64,000 nucleotides of DNA from Pseudoclavibacter sp. Marseille-Q3772 (GCF_916618895.1 NZ_OU745391.1:62001-126000), one strand, 5' to 3'; shown: positions 7,836 to 17,524, counted from the first letter of the stretch. Translations and numbers: made by a program. The notes: generated from the sequence alone by a model not told the origin.

Positions 7836-9017
7836 ATGCGTACCGAAACGAAACAGCGGCCGGCCAACGATGATGTCGCGGTCCGGCTCGATGCAATCAC
7901 CAAGGTCTACGGCGAGCATGTCGCAGTGGATCAGCTCTCGCTGAACATTCAGTCCGGCGAATTTTTGTCCCTGCTCGGCCCGTCGGGATGCGGGAAGACC
8001 ACGACACTGCGGATGATCGCGGGATTCGAACATCCCGACTCGGGCGCAATTCAGCTCGGTGGCCGCGATGTCGTAGGCGTCCCGCCGCACAAGCGCGAAG
8101 TGAACACGGTCTTTCAGCAATACGCACTGTTTCCGCATCTCACTGTTGCAGAGAACGTCGCTTTCGGCTTGCAACAGCGAAAGACACCGCGTTCGGAGAT
8201 CGCTGAGCGCGTGAGTGAAGCGCTCGCAATGGTGCAGATGCGCAAGTTTGCCGATCGTAAACCGACGATGCTCTCCGGCGGTCAGCAGCAGCGCGTTGCC
8301 GTTGCTCGGGCGCTGGTGAACCGTCCCGCGGTGCTTTTGCTCGATGAGCCGTTGGGCGCGCTCGACCGCAAGCTGCGCGAAGAAATGCAGCTCGAGCTGA
8401 AGCTCTTGCAGCGCCAGCTGGGCACAACCTTTGTGTTCGTGACCCACGACCAGGCCGAGGCGCTGTCGATGAGCGACCGAATCGCCATCATGCGCGCCGG
8501 CCGAATCGAACAGCTCGGCAGCAGCGAAGCGATCTATGACAACCCCAGCAGCGCCTATGTGGCGGCGTTCGTTGGTCAGCAGAACTTCTTCGATGGCACG
8601 TTGGATTCAGCCACCGAAATGACCTCCGAGCTCGTCGACCTGCGCACATCCGCATCCGTCACCATGGCCGCAGGAAGCGCGGTGCGCGGCGCGGTTCGAC
8701 CAGAGTTTGTTCAGTTTGAGCCGGCGGTAGCGGATGCACCTGCCGCGGTGAACTCGCTCGCCGCGACGGTGAGCGGGTTCGCACATCACGGCGAAACAAT
8801 GCAGTTTTTATTCGAGGCTGCCGACGGTCGAACGGTGCTCGCACGGCAGCCCGTGGCGGCGCGCGGAGACTTAGCGATCGGGGATGCGGTGCGGTTGTTC
8901 TGGGCTCCAGAGCACGTCCGAATCTTCGCGGCCGACCCCGAAGCCGATGCGGTGGGCGGTCAGATTGACGCAAACCTTTCGACGCAGATGATCGCCACGA
9001 TGGGGGCGCGGCGATGA
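7836..9017 (+). CDS. potA: spermidine/putrescine ABC transporter, ATP-binding subunit
   Basis: 393 residues. The ATPase of a polyamine importer: Walker A GPSGCGKT (48-55), signature LSGGQQQR (146-153), Walker B LLLDEP (167-172) and the H-loop VTHDQ. The C-terminal 130 residues form the TOBE-type regulatory domain. TAGGAGGGG precedes the ATG. It is first of four genes in the order ATPase, binding protein, permease, permease, and its last codons overlap the next start by 4 nt (ATGA), so the operon is translationally coupled. Confidence 0.9.
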   Translation: MRTETKQRPANDDVAVRLDAITKVYGEHVAVDQLSLNIQSGEFLSLLGPSGCGKTTTLRMIAGFEHPDSGAIQLGGRDVVGVPPHKREVNTVFQQYALFPHLTVAENVAFGLQQRKTPRSEIAERVSEALAMVQMRKFADRKPTMLSGGQQQRVAVARALVNRPAVLLLDEPLGALDRKLREEMQLELKLLQRQLGTTFVFVTHDQAEALSMSDRIAIMRAGRIEQLGSSEAIYDNPSSAYVAAFVGQQNFFDGTLDSATEMTSELVDLRTSASVTMAAGSAVRGAVRPEFVQFEPAVADAPAAVNSLAATVSGFAHHGETMQFLFEAADGRTVLARQPVAARGDLAIGDAVRLFWAPEHVRIFAADPEADAVGGQIDANLSTQMIATMGARR

Positions 9018-10192
9018 ACGGCCAACCACCTGTCCGCATCCTTGCGAATGCCCAAGCGGCGCCGCGCGTTCGCGCCGAACTCACGCGCCGCTCCTTCCTG
9101 GCCACGCTCGGCGCGTTTGCGGCCACGGGAGCCCTTGCCGCCTGCGCGGGCCCCGCACGTCAAACGCGTGCCGGGGTCGACGGTGAGCCGATCGAAGACA
9201 AGCTGGTCATGTACACCTGGGGCGAATACGACGACCCCGAGGTGCTCGACGAGTTCCGTCAGGAGTTCAACGTCAACTTCATTGTCGACTCCTATGGCTC
9301 GAATGAGGAGCTCATCTCGAAGCTCGTCGGTTCCAGGGGAACCAGCGGCTACGACATCGTGGTGCCTACCGGAGGTTATATCGGCGCGATGGCTGAGCAC
9401 GGCCTCATCCAGCCGCTTGACCACAGCCTCATCCCGAACCTGAAAAACGTGCAGCCCGAGCTGATGAACCAGCCCTGGGACCCTGACAACACCTATTCGG
9501 TGGTGAAGTCATGGGGCACCACCGGGTTTGTATACGACACCACGAAAATCTCGCGAGAGCTGAAGGACTGGAACGACTTCTTCGACTGCGCCATGAACGA
9601 AGCATCGGGAAAAGTGTCGATGATTGACGACCCGCAAAGTCTCGTCGGCGCGTACTTCTGGGCCAACAAGTACAGCACGAACGACAACAATGCGGCGCAC
9701 TTCGACGAAGCTCACGACTTCCTGGTGAATAAGCTCGCGCCGCATATCTCGACCTTCGACTCGTACCCCGGATCCGGCGCTATCCCGCAGGGAACGCAAC
9801 GGTTGTACCAGTCCTGGAACAGTGACGCGCGCCTGGGGATCCTCGAGTCGCCGGATCCAGACCGCTGGCGCTGGGTGTTGGGTGCACCACACAGCGAGTT
9901 GTGGATGGATAACTGGTGCATCGCCGCCGGCGCGCAACACCCGAAGGCGGCACACGCGTTCCTGGATTTCACCCTCGATACGGATATCGCGTACCGGCAG
10001 CTGGACTATGTGGGCTCGGATGTGGGGATCAAGAACCTTCGCGAGCGCGCGGAGACCGAGGGGATGGAGCTGCCCGAGCTTATCTTCTTCGAACCTGAAC
10101 AGGTCGAGAACTTCAAAGTGATGCTGCTGACCGAGAGTCAGCAGCGGTTCGTGGATATCTGGAATGCGGTGAAGGGGAGGGCAGCAAATTGA
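9014..10192 (+). CDS. potD: spermidine/putrescine-binding lipoprotein
   Basis: 392 residues. The leader contains [23 protein letters not shown], a twin-arginine signal joined to a lipobox (LAAC), so it is probably a Tat-exported lipoprotein on the outer face of the membrane. The mature part follows the PotD pattern: [19 protein letters not shown] at the N-terminus, [24 protein letters not shown] and WNSDARL. It feeds substrate to PotBC. Its start overlaps the end of potA (ATGA) and its stop overlaps the TTG start of potB. Confidence 0.88.
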   Translation: MNGQPPVRILANAQAAPRVRAELTRRSFLATLGAFAATGALAACAGPARQTRAGVDGEPIEDKLVMYTWGEYDDPEVLDEFRQEFNVNFIVDSYGSNEELISKLVGSRGTSGYDIVVPTGGYIGAMAEHGLIQPLDHSLIPNLKNVQPELMNQPWDPDNTYSVVKSWGTTGFVYDTTKISRELKDWNDFFDCAMNEASGKVSMIDDPQSLVGAYFWANKYSTNDNNAAHFDEAHDFLVNKLAPHISTFDSYPGSGAIPQGTQRLYQSWNSDARLGILESPDPDRWRWVLGAPHSELWMDNWCIAAGAQHPKAAHAFLDFTLDTDIAYRQLDYVGSDVGIKNLRERAETEGMELPELIFFEPEQVENFKVMLLTESQQRFVDIWNAVKGRAAN

Positions 10193-11100
10193 CTTCGACA
10201 ACGACTCGATCACCTCGCCGCGGTGGGCTTCTCGCATTGCCGGCTGCAGCGTGGCTGCTGGTGTTCTTCTTCATTCCGGTATCGCTGGTGTTGTTCTACA
10301 GCTTCGGTGAGAAGCCAGACATCTTCGAGACCCACTCGAACGACGTGTTCACGTTCCAGCGATACTTTGAGGCGCTCACCGGATCGAACGCCAGCATTCT
10401 GCTAAACAGTATTTGGGTTGGTGTCGTAGGTACGTTCGTGTGTCTGCTGGTCGCACTGCCGTTCTCGTACTGGCTCGCCACGAAAGCCAGCCCGAAGCGT
10501 CGAGGGCTGTATCTCGCGTTGGTGCTGGTGCCGTTTTGGACAAACCTGCTGGTGCGCACCATCGGTTGGCAGGTGATTCTTTCGCCCGAGGGGTGGCTCT
10601 CGCAGCTGCTCATGGATGTGGGACTGCGTGCGGAACCGCTCGGCTTATTGAACACTCGCGAGGCGGTGCTGATCGGTGTGGTCTACAACTACCTGCCGAT
10701 GATGATCCTCCCGCTCTTTGTCGCCTTTGACCGGGTTTCGAAGAATCTTCGTGAAGCAAGTGCCGATCTGGGTGCGGGCCGAGTGACGACATTTGCGCGC
10801 GTGACCCTGCCGATCGCCTGGCCGGGCATCCTGGTCGCCATCTTGCTGGTGTTCATTCCGCTAATGGGTGACTACATCACCCCGACAGTGCTCGGCGGTG
10901 CACAGGGATCGATGATCGGGCAGCTCGTTGCAAGCCAGTTCCAGACCGCTCAGAACTGGGCATTGGGTTCAGCGATGGCAGTGCTGCTGGTTCTGGTTGT
11001 GCTGCTGCTTGCGGCTGGCATCTGGTTGGTTACCCGGTTGATTGCGCTGCCGTTCCAGCGTCACTGGCGGGTTTCGCTGAATGAGGAGGCATCGTCATGA
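10189..11100 (+). CDS. potB: polyamine ABC transporter permease, PotB type
   Basis: 303 residues with six predicted membrane helices. It carries the permease EAA-loop sequence EASADLGAGRVTTFARVTLPIAWPGI, the contact site for the ATPase. The TTG start at 10189 overlaps the potD stop (TTGA); a GGGGAGGG lies about 10 nt upstream. Its end overlaps the potC ATG. It forms a heterodimer with PotC. Confidence 0.88.
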   Translation: MTSTTTRSPRRGGLLALPAAAWLLVFFFIPVSLVLFYSFGEKPDIFETHSNDVFTFQRYFEALTGSNASILLNSIWVGVVGTFVCLLVALPFSYWLATKASPKRRGLYLALVLVPFWTNLLVRTIGWQVILSPEGWLSQLLMDVGLRAEPLGLLNTREAVLIGVVYNYLPMMILPLFVAFDRVSKNLREASADLGAGRVTTFARVTLPIAWPGILVAILLVFIPLMGDYITPTVLGGAQGSMIGQLVASQFQTAQNWALGSAMAVLLVLVVLLLAAGIWLVTRLIALPFQRHWRVSLNEEASS

Positions 11101-11936
11101 GTCGCAAGCCGCTCAGCAGCCGGCTGCTCAACGTATGGGCAGTGCTGGTGTTTGTCTTTCTGTTCCTGCCCATCGTGGTGATCGTCATTTACTCGTTCAA
11201 CCAGGGGCGATTGCTGGTGTCGTTTAGCGAGCCAGGATTCGGTGCCTATCACGATGCGTTCGCGAATGAACGGATCACCAGCTCGGTGATCGTATCGCTG
11301 CAAAGCGCGGTGTGGTCGGCGTTCCTGGCGACCCTGCTGGGTACCCTTGCCGGGCTCGCGCTGGCGCGTCGTGCCGGTAAGTGGGCACCGTGGTTGGTGC
11401 TGGCATTGGCACTGGTGACGGTGACTCCAGAGATCGTGGATGCGGTGGCGCTATTGCCGTGGCTGGTCACGCTCGGTCAGGACTTCCATCTGGCACCCTT
11501 CAACAACGGTGTCGTGCGCCTGATCATCGGTAATTCGCTGTTTGCTACCGCCGTGGTCACCTTCATTGTGCGAGCGCGGTTTGCCGGTCTCGATGACCGA
11601 CTCGAAGAGGCTGCAGCTGACCTGTTCGCGCCTCCTGCGGTGGTGTTCCGGCGGGTGACCTTGCCGCTGGCGATGCCGGCGGTGCTCTCCGGTGGTTTGC
11701 TGGCGTTTACGCTTTCGCTGGACAACACGGTGGTTGCGTCATTTGTGCAGGTGTCGGGTTCGACCCCGTGGCCGGTGTACATCCTCTCGACCTTGAAAAC
11801 GGGGATGCGTCCGGAGATCGCGGCGATGTCCACGGTGATGATCGTGTTGACGCTCGCGGCGTTGGCGATTGTCGCGCTCGTGCTGCGCCGCTCGGGCGAA
11901 TCCACGACCGATATCGTCAAGACCATGGCGGGCTAA
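11097..11936 (+). CDS. potC: polyamine ABC transporter permease, PotC type
   Basis: 279 residues, six membrane helices, with the second permease coupling loop EEAAADLFAPPAVVFRRVTLPLAMPAVL. The segment LSLDNTVVASFVQVSGSTPWPVYI is characteristic of PotC. ATGA overlap with potB. It ends the operon; a hairpin follows at 11943-11987. Confidence 0.88.
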   Translation: MSRKPLSSRLLNVWAVLVFVFLFLPIVVIVIYSFNQGRLLVSFSEPGFGAYHDAFANERITSSVIVSLQSAVWSAFLATLLGTLAGLALARRAGKWAPWLVLALALVTVTPEIVDAVALLPWLVTLGQDFHLAPFNNGVVRLIIGNSLFATAVVTFIVRARFAGLDDRLEEAAADLFAPPAVVFRRVTLPLAMPAVLSGGLLAFTLSLDNTVVASFVQVSGSTPWPVYILSTLKTGMRPEIAAMSTVMIVLTLAALAIVALVLRRSGESTTDIVKTMAG

Positions 11937-11942
11937 CCGCAT

Positions 11943-11987
11943 CCGCGTGACAGGCAGCTGATTTGCTGGCAGCACGCCCTGTCGCGG
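11943..11987 (+). terminator. hairpin after the pot operon
   Basis: CCGCG-T-GACAGG (11943-11954) pairs with CCTGTCGCGG (11978-11987) with one bulged T. The inner loop holds a second small stem (CAGC/GCTG). No T-run follows, so it may slow polymerase or protect the 3' end more than end transcription. Confidence 0.45.
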
Positions 11988-12010
11988 TGCGTGGGTGTCG
12001 CTGCTGCCGC

Positions 12011-12016
12011 TAGACT
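12011..12016 (+). promoter_or_regulatory. leaderless -10 element of ychF
   Basis: TAGACT ends 8 nt before the ATG of ychF at 12025. No Shine-Dalgarno sequence is present. This supports the start at 12025 in place of the GTG at 11995. Confidence 0.5.
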
Positions 12017-12024
12017 CGTTGCCT

Positions 12025-13098
12025 ATGGCGCTCACTCTCGGAATTGTCGGTCTCCCGAATGTTGGTAAGTCAACGCTGTTCAATGCGCTGACGAAGAACA
12101 CGGTGCTCGCTGCGAACTATCCGTTCGCGACCATCGAGCCGAATGTGGGCGTGGTGGAGCTACCCGACGAGCGGTTGGGTAAGCTCGCCGAGATCTTCGG
12201 TTCCGAGCGCATCCTGCCGGCAACGGTGTCGTTTGTGGATATTGCTGGCATCGTGAAGGGCGCCTCTGAAGGTGAGGGGCTGGGCAACCAGTTCCTCGCG
12301 AATATTCGTGAGGCGGATGCGATCGCGCAGGTCGTTCGTGGATTCACTGACCCGGATGTGGTGCACGTTGATGGTCAGGTCTCGCCTGCGAGCGATATGG
12401 AGACGATCAACACTGAGCTGATTCTTGCCGATATGCAGACGCTCGAGAAAGCGCTGCCGCGGTACGAGAAAGAGGTCAAGCACAAGAAGATGGATGCTTC
12501 GGTGCTGACCTCGGCGCAGGAGGCGAAGGCGGTGCTGGATGAGGGCAAGCTGCTGTCATCGACCGATATTGATCTCGAGCCGATTCGTGAGCTTGGGCTG
12601 CTGAGTTCGAAGCCGTTTATTTATGTGTTCAACGTCGATGAAGACGTGCTGGGGGATCAGGCGAAGCTGGATGAGCTTGCTGCGCTTGTTGCTCCCGCGA
12701 AGGCAGTGTTCTTGGATGCGAAGACCGAGTCGGAGCTGATTGATTTGCCTGCGGATGAGGCCGCGGAGTTGCTCGCTTCGCTGGGCCAGGAAGAGTCGGG
12801 CCTTGACCAGTTGGCACGTGTCGGTTTCGACACACTGGGCTTGCAGACGTACTTGACGGCTGGCCCGAAGGAAGCTCGCGCCTGGACGATCCGGAAGGGA
12901 TGGAAGGCGCCGCAGGCTGCCGGTGTGATTCACACTGATTTTGAGCGCGGGTTCATCAAGGCTGAGATCGTGTCGTTTGACGATCTGGTCGCGGCCGGTT
13001 CGATGGCGGATGCGAAGGCTGCCGGCAAGGTGCGGATGGAGGGGAAGGACTACGTCATGCAGGATGGCGACGTGGTCGAGTTCCGCTTCAACGTTTAG
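12025..13098 (+). CDS. ychF: ribosome-associated GTPase/ATPase YchF (Obg family)
   Basis: 357 residues from the chosen start. G1 is GLPNVGKSTLFNAL, G3 is VDIAGIVKGAS, and the G4 position is FNVDED in place of NKxD, the change that gives YchF proteins ATP preference. The C-terminal TGS domain (TYLTAGPKEARAWTI ... GKDYVMQDGDVVEFRFNV) is complete. The family binds ribosomes and is linked to oxidative-stress responses. The open frame begins 30 nt earlier at a GTG, but homologues begin at MALTLGIVG and a leaderless -10 sits at the right distance. Confidence 0.93.
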   Translation: MALTLGIVGLPNVGKSTLFNALTKNTVLAANYPFATIEPNVGVVELPDERLGKLAEIFGSERILPATVSFVDIAGIVKGASEGEGLGNQFLANIREADAIAQVVRGFTDPDVVHVDGQVSPASDMETINTELILADMQTLEKALPRYEKEVKHKKMDASVLTSAQEAKAVLDEGKLLSSTDIDLEPIRELGLLSSKPFIYVFNVDEDVLGDQAKLDELAALVAPAKAVFLDAKTESELIDLPADEAAELLASLGQEESGLDQLARVGFDTLGLQTYLTAGPKEARAWTIRKGWKAPQAAGVIHTDFERGFIKAEIVSFDDLVAAGSMADAKAAGKVRMEGKDYVMQDGDVVEFRFNV

Positions 13099-13183
13099 TG
13101 TCGTACACTGTAGACCAGGTCTGGTTTGTTCATGTTTTTCATGTCTTGAAATGCTGAGCACCTCTCAGGGAAAGATTTAGTCA

Positions 13184-13696
13184 GTGGGTTGGTTTATAGG
13201 GATCTTGATTCTCCTCGTGACTCAATTAGTGATCCTGTATTCCTTTTACGCTCTTGTGTTGAGGCCACTCCCTGAACGAATCAATGAACTAATATTTGAC
13301 AAGCATTTAATGAATGATTTCGAGAAAATACCGCAACAGCTGGTGAATCAGACCAGAGAGAGAATGCTGGAATTAAATCAAGAGCGAATCGACGCGGAAA
13401 GCGATTACATTGCCTTAAAAGGGCGACGTGGTCTGACCGAAACTCAGAGGCAGGAAAGAGAAGCTAAAAGGCGTGCGGTACAGGAATTGACGAAGCAGAT
13501 AAAAGGACTTCGAAAAAGCTTGGAAAAGTTATATGCCCCGCCGTCTTTGTCAAGATTCGAGAGTTTAGAGGATAACATGGTAGTGAGGGCCTTGAATCGT
13601 CTCGTAGATGGTGGGCATGCTAAATCCAATCTGCAGCCGAATCCAGCAAGCACTCAAGAGCCGTCAGAGGCAAACACTACAGAAAACTCGTTCTAA
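13184..13696 (+). CDS. orphan membrane-anchored coiled-coil protein
   Basis: 170 residues. One N-terminal membrane helix (about 3-27), then a long charged coiled coil rich in Glu, Arg and Gln (about 50-130), then a polar disordered tail. The start is the GTG at 13184. I do not recognise the family; the region NQTRERMLELNQERIDAESD has no motif I know. It is markedly AT-richer than ychF 85 bp upstream and it points towards the RloC-like gene. It may be part of the same acquired segment. Confidence 0.65.
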   Translation: MGWFIGILILLVTQLVILYSFYALVLRPLPERINELIFDKHLMNDFEKIPQQLVNQTRERMLELNQERIDAESDYIALKGRRGLTETQRQEREAKRRAVQELTKQIKGLRKSLEKLYAPPSLSRFESLEDNMVVRALNRLVDGGHAKSNLQPNPASTQEPSEANTTENSF

Positions 13697-14043
13697 GTGC
13701 CGAGCCTGCGCAGACATATATAACATCGAGTTGTTCATCGGCGCGAGTACATGCGTTCCAATGCTACATGTGCGATCTAGGATCGCGTTTGTCGTGTCAT
13801 CATGCAATCATTTCGTCTCGAGCGAGACCTCGTAGCTGGTCGGGTGGAAGCGCTAGACAGCGCACAGAATATTGGCGGTACTGTTAGTTGAGTGTCAGCG
13901 TAATAATTGCTCTCGTTCGCATGGGGTATTCCATCAAGAAATCTTATGTATTCCAGGTGCTGCCAATTTGGATGGCACTCGCAGCCTCGGATACTCTTTC
14001 GCAATACCCAAGGAACTAGTTCCGTAATGATTGATTAAACTGA
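13697..14043. other. AT-rich gap between convergent accessory genes
   Basis: No convincing gene. The composition is like that of the flanking accessory genes. The palindrome GCGATC-TAG-GATCGC (13772-13786) is the only clear structure. It may act as the shared 3' region of the two convergent genes. Confidence 0.4.
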
Positions 14044-16404
14044 CTAGGGCTCAACGGTCGGCGAATCCAAGTCCAGAAGTAAACACTCATCGGCACCGAT
14101 TGCGTCGCAAAGCATGCTGAAGTGCTCCCTGTCGATTAGATGCATGAAGCTAAAACATGCCCTGAGTGTCGCCTGCACCTCATCAGGGGGTAGCGTGTCA
14201 TCACTATCTGGTGTGTCACGGTGAGAGTGTGCGTGGCTGAATCGCGTCAAATGAAGTCGTAGCGCATCTGCACCTTCCGATTCAAGTGAGGCGATTGACT
14301 CGCGCATGGACCTGTTGAAGTCGCCGGCCAAATCTGGTCGCCTAAAGGCCAGGAAGGTTTCCAGAACTCTTCGCATCACATTTGGATATAGAAGTTGTGC
14401 TTCAAGTTTGGTCTCCAAGGAAGTGTCGGTAAGTAAACACTGGTAGGCATCAACCAGGCTGCTAAAACCATGAACGTAAGTCGACCGTAGTCGTCTCCGT
14501 AGTTTTTGTTCCTCTGGCCAACTACTTAATGCGGGGTGGCGGACCGATCGATCTGGCCCCTTCGAATACTCGGATTTTAGCTCCAGGCGCGTCGCTGGAA
14601 ACTTTTGGCTCAACGGTTTGCTCTTGTGAAGCGCATCGATCTGAATATCCCATTGGCGAAATAGTTCGAAATTATGTGTTAGCAGAATCAGCTGTTGGAC
14701 GTAGTCGTGAGAAACAACCTCACTCCAAATGTACGTTGAAACGCCCATAAAGACAGAGTTGTCTAAGCTAGAGACTGGGTCATCTATTATGATGATAGGC
14801 TTGGCTCCCTGAGGGTCGAGTTGGCTAACGCTCTCGAGGAAGTGAACCACGATGATTGCAGTTTTTTCGCCTTGGCTAAGGTGCTTGACTGGTTCTCCAT
14901 TACGAGTCACGTCATAGCGCCCATTTCGCAACTTGAACCCAAGTTCACTACGGCCGAGCATGCGTGCGACTTCTCTAGTTAGTTTTTCGGCGCTCGGGAG
15001 TGGATCGCCCTCTCGCATTTCAAGCGCTTGTATCGATTGGCTAATCTGAGTTTTGCGATCCTTTAGATCTTCAGCCTGTTTCAAAAGTTTGTCATGGGTC
15101 TGCCGTGACGAGGTGTAACTGGCGAAATTGCTTAACAATATGTGTTCTTCAACACGTTTTGCAGCCTGCTGAACTTGCTCGTGGTGGGCATTTACCGATT
15201 CGTTGTGTCTCGTAATCACGTCAAATACATTCGTAAAGCTGACCACTGGAATCTCATCCGTCATCACAGACGGGGTCGCGAGAACGTTTTCCAGTTTCTC
15301 GGAAATGCGGGTTTCCGCGGCCGTGCGCCACTCATGCCGTTTCTCTAGTGCTGTATTCAACGCGCCCAGTGCCTGCTCATACTCATGTCGATGTGCTGGA
15401 GCGATCAGCTGCGCTTGGGGCAAGCTTGCCAGCGTGGCTTGGACCTCATCGGACTCCTGGATTAGTTCTTGGCGCTTGAGACGAAGGGCAGTTTGGAGTT
15501 CGCCTACTGCATCAGAAAAATGCGACGCGATCTGTAGACGGCGTTTTTCTGTTAGCATCCCTCCACAGTAGATGCAGGGGCCGGAGTGTTGATGAAGGTT
15601 CTGACCCTCCTGGACCCAGCGCGTGGCCTCCGGGTGTTCTTGGAGCGTGTCCAAAATCGTTACCGATGGAACTTTGACGAGCAGGGCATTAATGTCAGAC
15701 CGCAATCCTATCTCTTCAATAAGAGAACATCTCTCGACAGAAATCATTGTACCTGGATCGCTATTGACGACTTCAATGTCAAGGGAAAGTTGAGCGTCGT
15801 CCAGCGCCGTCGCAACATTCGTGTCAAGCGATTCAAGTCGTTTCCTGGCGGTGAGGACGCTGTAGGATCCTTTGGATTGGAACCTTCCGCCAGCACGAGC
15901 CAGGGTGGTGACTATCTGAGCGGAAATGGTTCTGAGCTGCTTGGTGATTGAGTCACGCTGTTGATCAATATCGCTCCGTCGTTTCTCAAGCAGTTTTTCT
16001 ACGTCCGTAAGGTCTTGGCGGAGAGTCTTAAGCCTGTTTTCTGCATCTATTGCCTGTTTTCCGATAGTCAAGATGGTTGGCATCCCAATGGTTTGGGCGG
16101 CATCGAGGCTCTGGTTCTGCTCGATGTACTCGTCACTCAGCACATGGATGCGAGTAAAGCTATCGTGCCACTTGTTCCCAGTTCGAAATATTGTGCCGTC
16201 GTCCTCGATTTCGAGATCAACACTTTGATAGGCGTGCTGGTTGTGTCTGTCGCGTAGTTCGGAGAAGAGTGAAGCTAACGTCGTTTTCCCGGTTCCATTC
16301 GAGCCGTAAATTAGGGAGATTCGCTTGAGATCGGGGACATCGTTGTCCCATTTGAAATCTCGGAAGAATCGGTAATCTTTTAGCCGTGCAATCTTGCGGA
16401 TCAT
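14044..16404 (-). CDS. RloC/PrrC-like AAA_13 ATPase, probable anticodon-nuclease defence protein
   Basis: 786 residues. SMC/ABC-type ATPase halves flank a central coiled coil: Walker A YGSNGTGKTT (33-42), signature LSQGEK (509-514), Walker B IIIIDDPVSSLD (537-548) and H-loop LLTHN (574-578). Within the coiled coil is CIYC (277-280), placed like the zinc hook of RloC. In the C-terminal region R678-x3-E682 and a His cluster at 724-728 match the Arg-Glu-His pattern of PrrC/RloC anticodon nucleases. Those proteins sense DNA damage or restriction blockade and cut tRNA to stop phage growth. No hsd restriction genes are adjacent, as is common for RloC. AT-richer than its surroundings. GAGGA precedes the ATG. 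Confidence 0.75.
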   Translation of the reverse strand: MIRKIARLKDYRFFRDFKWDNDVPDLKRISLIYGSNGTGKTTLASLFSELRDRHNQHAYQSVDLEIEDDGTIFRTGNKWHDSFTRIHVLSDEYIEQNQSLDAAQTIGMPTILTIGKQAIDAENRLKTLRQDLTDVEKLLEKRRSDIDQQRDSITKQLRTISAQIVTTLARAGGRFQSKGSYSVLTARKRLESLDTNVATALDDAQLSLDIEVVNSDPGTMISVERCSLIEEIGLRSDINALLVKVPSVTILDTLQEHPEATRWVQEGQNLHQHSGPCIYCGGMLTEKRRLQIASHFSDAVGELQTALRLKRQELIQESDEVQATLASLPQAQLIAPAHRHEYEQALGALNTALEKRHEWRTAAETRISEKLENVLATPSVMTDEIPVVSFTNVFDVITRHNESVNAHHEQVQQAAKRVEEHILLSNFASYTSSRQTHDKLLKQAEDLKDRKTQISQSIQALEMREGDPLPSAEKLTREVARMLGRSELGFKLRNGRYDVTRNGEPVKHLSQGEKTAIIVVHFLESVSQLDPQGAKPIIIIDDPVSSLDNSVFMGVSTYIWSEVVSHDYVQQLILLTHNFELFRQWDIQIDALHKSKPLSQKFPATRLELKSEYSKGPDRSVRHPALSSWPEEQKLRRRLRSTYVHGFSSLVDAYQCLLTDTSLETKLEAQLLYPNVMRRVLETFLAFRRPDLAGDFNRSMRESIASLESEGADALRLHLTRFSHAHSHRDTPDSDDTLPPDEVQATLRACFSFMHLIDREHFSMLCDAIGADECLLLDLDSPTVEP

Positions 16405-16520
16405 CGCATTCCTCGCATTTGCGTATAGCTGAGTTTAGTGTTCCATGGGTGGCATTGAGGCGTCTGATCAAGTAATGGGGTTATGAGGAAGCCGAAGGGC
16501 AATTCTCGTCGGTTTCTATG

Positions 16521-16982
16521 TCAGATTCTTATGGCGTGGTTAGGTTTCTCGACGGGCTTTAGTGCGCCCTTCGGCGTGACCTGAATGCAGGCTTGATAGG
16601 TGTAGCGGTTATCTCGCAGAAAATTGTAACAGTCGATGAGCGCGTCTCTGAAGATATTTGACGCTCGTTGCAAGTCATCAGTCGGAACGAGATCGAACCA
16701 CCGGCGCGTGTCGTCGTGTCGGACCTCACCGCCCTTCTTAACGACTGACCACAGACGTACTTCGGCTCCTCCTCCTGCGACGAACACCAGCCAGCGTGAC
16801 GGCGGTTTGGCAAGGAAGTGCTGAGACGCAACCGACTGCTCGGCGGTATAAGCCAGGATCTCTTCGTCGCTTGAATCGGCGTGAATACCACCGCGCTCAG
16901 CCATAAATGCGTGCCGAAGCACGATCGCGTCCGTGCTGTCGAGACCAGCATCGGCAAGAATCAACCCCAGAGTCAACGCCAT
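16521..16982 (-). CDS. GIY-YIG-associated protein lacking the nuclease end
   Basis: 153 residues. The first two thirds (LTLGLILADAGLD, RHAFMAERGGIHADSSDEEILAYT, HFLAKPPSRWLVFVAGGGAEVRLW) match the N-terminal domain of a large actinobacterial GIY-YIG family. The catalytic GIY...YIG part that normally follows is absent and a different tail (from about residue 105, NIFRDALIDCYNFLRDNRYTYQ) replaces it. A strong GGGAGGTGAG ribosome site precedes the ATG, so it may still be expressed. It lies beside the RloC-like gene at the edge of the AT-rich segment and may have been truncated when that segment arrived. Family call from memory, not a search. Confidence 0.55.
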   Translation of the reverse strand: MALTLGLILADAGLDSTDAIVLRHAFMAERGGIHADSSDEEILAYTAEQSVASQHFLAKPPSRWLVFVAGGGAEVRLWSVVKKGGEVRHDDTRRWFDLVPTDDLQRASNIFRDALIDCYNFLRDNRYTYQACIQVTPKGALKPVEKPNHAIRI

Positions 16983-17042
16983 GGTGGCTCACCTCCCTCG
17001 CAGCTGAACGATATGCTCCCTCGCGCTGAATTGCGGCGTGGG

Positions 17043-17396
17043 TTATTCCGACTCGGGAACGCCGACGCAGAACTCGTTGCCCTCGGGATCGGTCATCACA
17101 GTCCACTTCAGTCCCGGAGCCTCGTGCGATGACAACTCGGTCGCGCCGAGTTCCCGCAACTGTGCCACAAGTGATTCGCGGTCTTCGCCGCCGCCGTCAA
17201 GGTGGACGCGGTTCTTCCCGTGTGTCGGATCCGGCACCCGCTGAAAGCCCAGCGGGGGAGTCGAGCCAACCATCACGAAATCGCCGTAGTTCGCAACGAT
17301 TTCGCAGCCCGTGGCTGCAGCCCAAAACTCCGCGAGCTCGGCTGGGTTCTCGCTGTCGATCGTCACTTGACGGATTGAAAACGTCGGTGTGGACAC
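17043..17396 (-). CDS. VOC (glyoxalase/bleomycin-resistance) family protein
   Basis: 117 residues from a GTG at 17396 that has GGGAGATGAT just upstream; longer open-frame starts up to 17453 lack this. Two beta-alpha-beta-beta-beta modules: IRQVTIDSENPAELAEFWAAATG, and KNRVHLDGGGEDRESLVAQLRELGAT with TVMTDPEGNEFCV at the end. Metal-type residues are present at the expected H (VHLD) and E (NEF) positions. Substrate unknown. Confidence 0.82.
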   Translation of the reverse strand: MSTPTFSIRQVTIDSENPAELAEFWAAATGCEIVANYGDFVMVGSTPPLGFQRVPDPTHGKNRVHLDGGGEDRESLVAQLRELGATELSSHEAPGLKWTVMTDPEGNEFCVGVPESE

Positions 17397-17512
17397 ATCA
17401 TCTCCCATCGTGGATCGAGCGCTCATTCGTCCAACGCCCAGTTCGTTCGACACCGCTGTCGATGCTAACGAGTGCGGTCGTGAATCACCGCAAAACCGAC
17501 CCCGCCACCCGG

Positions 17513-17518
17513 TAGGCT
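17513..17518 (+). promoter_or_regulatory. retained -10 element of the MOSC duplicate
   Basis: TAGGCT followed by GCGGGC and then CTG where the intact paralogue has ATG. The intact gene has TAGGCT-GCGGGA-ATG (18841-18855). The promoter was duplicated with the gene and the start codon lost. Confidence 0.55.
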
Positions 17519-17524
17519 GCGGGC

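Noticed and set aside
13184..16404. A two-gene defence operon of the coiled-coil protein and the RloC-like gene
   Set aside because: The genes are convergent with 347 nt between, so they do not form an operon; co-function is left as a possibility only.
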